Positions 14,755 through 15,460 of a stretch of DNA of 15,460 nt are shown piece by piece. Position numbers and translations under genes: made by a program. The first letter of the stretch is position 1. Every line of letters starts with the position of its first letter. The stretch covers positions 1-15,460 of the forward strand of contig JABUSD010000297.1 of assembly GCA_021442845.1 (NCBI GenBank). Reading direction: 5' to 3'. This stretch comes from Holdemanella sp. (GTDB lineage: Bacteria > Bacillota_I > Bacilli_A > Erysipelotrichales > Erysipelotrichaceae). The notes beneath the pieces are model-generated. The model did no database searches and was not told the origin of the DNA. It saw nothing but the letters and a program-made list of their open reading frames with translations.

Positions 14755-15460
14755 ATAGTTCCTCTTTCATCAAATTCACATTCTCTTTCATTCTAAGTCC
14801 TTTTGGAATCTTATTCTTAATATGCATTCCATCACTTTTTCCAAAGCCAAAAGGAATTCCATCATAGCACATGCATATATATCCTTTTTCCAATTTCTCT
14901 GATAGCTCTAACCCATGCATAAAGGCATTCATTTCATCAATGGACACATCGCATTTCCTTTTATAATATGGAATCCATGGAGCGCACATATAGAAGGCGT
15001 GGGCGGGTTCAAAACGATTCTTAATGATTTCACCTAAGCATACACCTTGTCTTAACAGTTTGATCTTTTTAAAGTCTACAAAAGGAAAATCCATGCCATA
15101 TACTTTTTCACTTCCATAGATATGCTCTATCGAAGTATTCAGCTGTTCCTTTAAAAATTTTGAAACAATTGGATCCGTTTTTTTATCTTTTATATAAGGC
15201 AAAGAATGGATGGTACCACCAGTTTTCCGTAATTTCGCTACAAAATGCCCTTCGCCATGGTCCATAGGAAAGATACGACAGACTTTCGATGCATCCATAC
15301 CTTCTGTATCAAGGCCTCTTCTTCCAAAAGAAATGCCTACATCTAACAATTCCATATCTTCATGCTCCTTTAGAAAATGAGCAATGACTTCTTCATTTTC
15401 CTCTTTGGCATAGGTACATGTGGAATAGACAAGAATTCCCTCTTTTTTTAATACATTATA
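14738..15460 (-). CDS. RsmF/RsmB-type rRNA cytosine-C5 methyltransferase, C-terminal part
   Basis: The frame is open to the window edge and continues beyond it, so the 5' part is missing. The first visible residues include ILVYSTCTYAKEENEEVI, which is motif VI of the NOL1/NOP2/Sun family; its Cys is the nucleophile attacking C6 of the target cytosine. The following 200 residues match the RsmF-like C-terminus: RIFPMDHGEGHFVAKL, then a PUA-like region ending FGFGKSDGMHIKNKIPKGLR. An in-frame ATG at 15355 is internal and not a start. The SAM-binding domain lies outside the window. It methylates 16S (or possibly another) rRNA; the exact position is not visible. It overlaps the yitT-like gene. Confidence 0.92.
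   Translation of the reverse strand, partial: YNVLKKEGILVYSTCTYAKEENEEVIAHFLKEHEDMELLDVGISFGRRGLDTEGMDASKVCRIFPMDHGEGHFVAKLRKTGGTIHSLPYIKDKKTDPIVSKFLKEQLNTSIEHIYGSEKVYGMDFPFVDFKKIKLLRQGVCLGEIIKNRFEPAHAFYMCAPWIPYYKRKCDVSIDEMNAFMHGLELSEKLEKGYICMCYDGIPFGFGKSDGMHIKNKIPKGLRMKENVNLMKEELYETGE

Overview
The window looks like chromosomal DNA of a low-GC Firmicute, probably of the Erysipelotrichia type. That placement is an inference from protein character, AT-rich intergenic DNA, strong AGGAGG ribosome sites, a T-box leader and a Mycoplasma-like MraZ box; no 16S gene is present. Almost everything is on the minus strand, so transcription mostly runs from high to low coordinates. The one clear plus-strand gene is a lactate permease.

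Layout from the right end in transcription order. (1) 15460-13888: the 3' part of an rRNA cytosine-C5 methyltransferase overlaps a YitT-family membrane protein. (2) 13847-12321, plus strand: an L-lactate permease, which shares a terminator with yitT and a divergent promoter region with mraZ. (3) 12154-5791: a compact division cluster, mraZ-rsmH-ftsL-pbpB-ftsA-ftsZ, ending in a clear terminator. It starts at a good promoter followed by three 10-bp AAAGTG-type repeats that match a MraZ operator. mraY, murD, ftsW, murG and divIB/ftsQ, which often sit between pbpB and ftsA, are not here. (4) 5790-3401: an accessory patch of decayed DNA around one intact gene. That gene is a Fic-fold protein whose catalytic His is Gln, preceded by four alternately oriented copies of TTTAGGGTGATTATT at 31-33 bp spacing. 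The patch also holds a broken AlbA_2/ATPase-type regulator and short coding remnants. (5) 3372-2104: a metal-dependent amidohydrolase of the imidazolonepropionase/prolidase-like group. (6) 2062-1: a histidine biosynthesis operon, hisZ-hisG and the first codons of a third gene (probably hisD). It is preceded by a T-box leader with a CAC (His) specifier, a T-box sequence and an intrinsic terminator.

Functional reading: HisZ and the short-form HisG together make ATP phosphoribosyltransferase, switched by uncharged tRNA-His. The division cluster couples septal peptidoglycan synthesis (PBP with PASTA domains, FtsL) to the FtsA/FtsZ ring under probable MraZ autocontrol. The most unusual signal is the operator-like array in front of the Fic-like gene: its evenly phased sites overlap the predicted promoter, which suggests tight autoregulation of an accessory protein.
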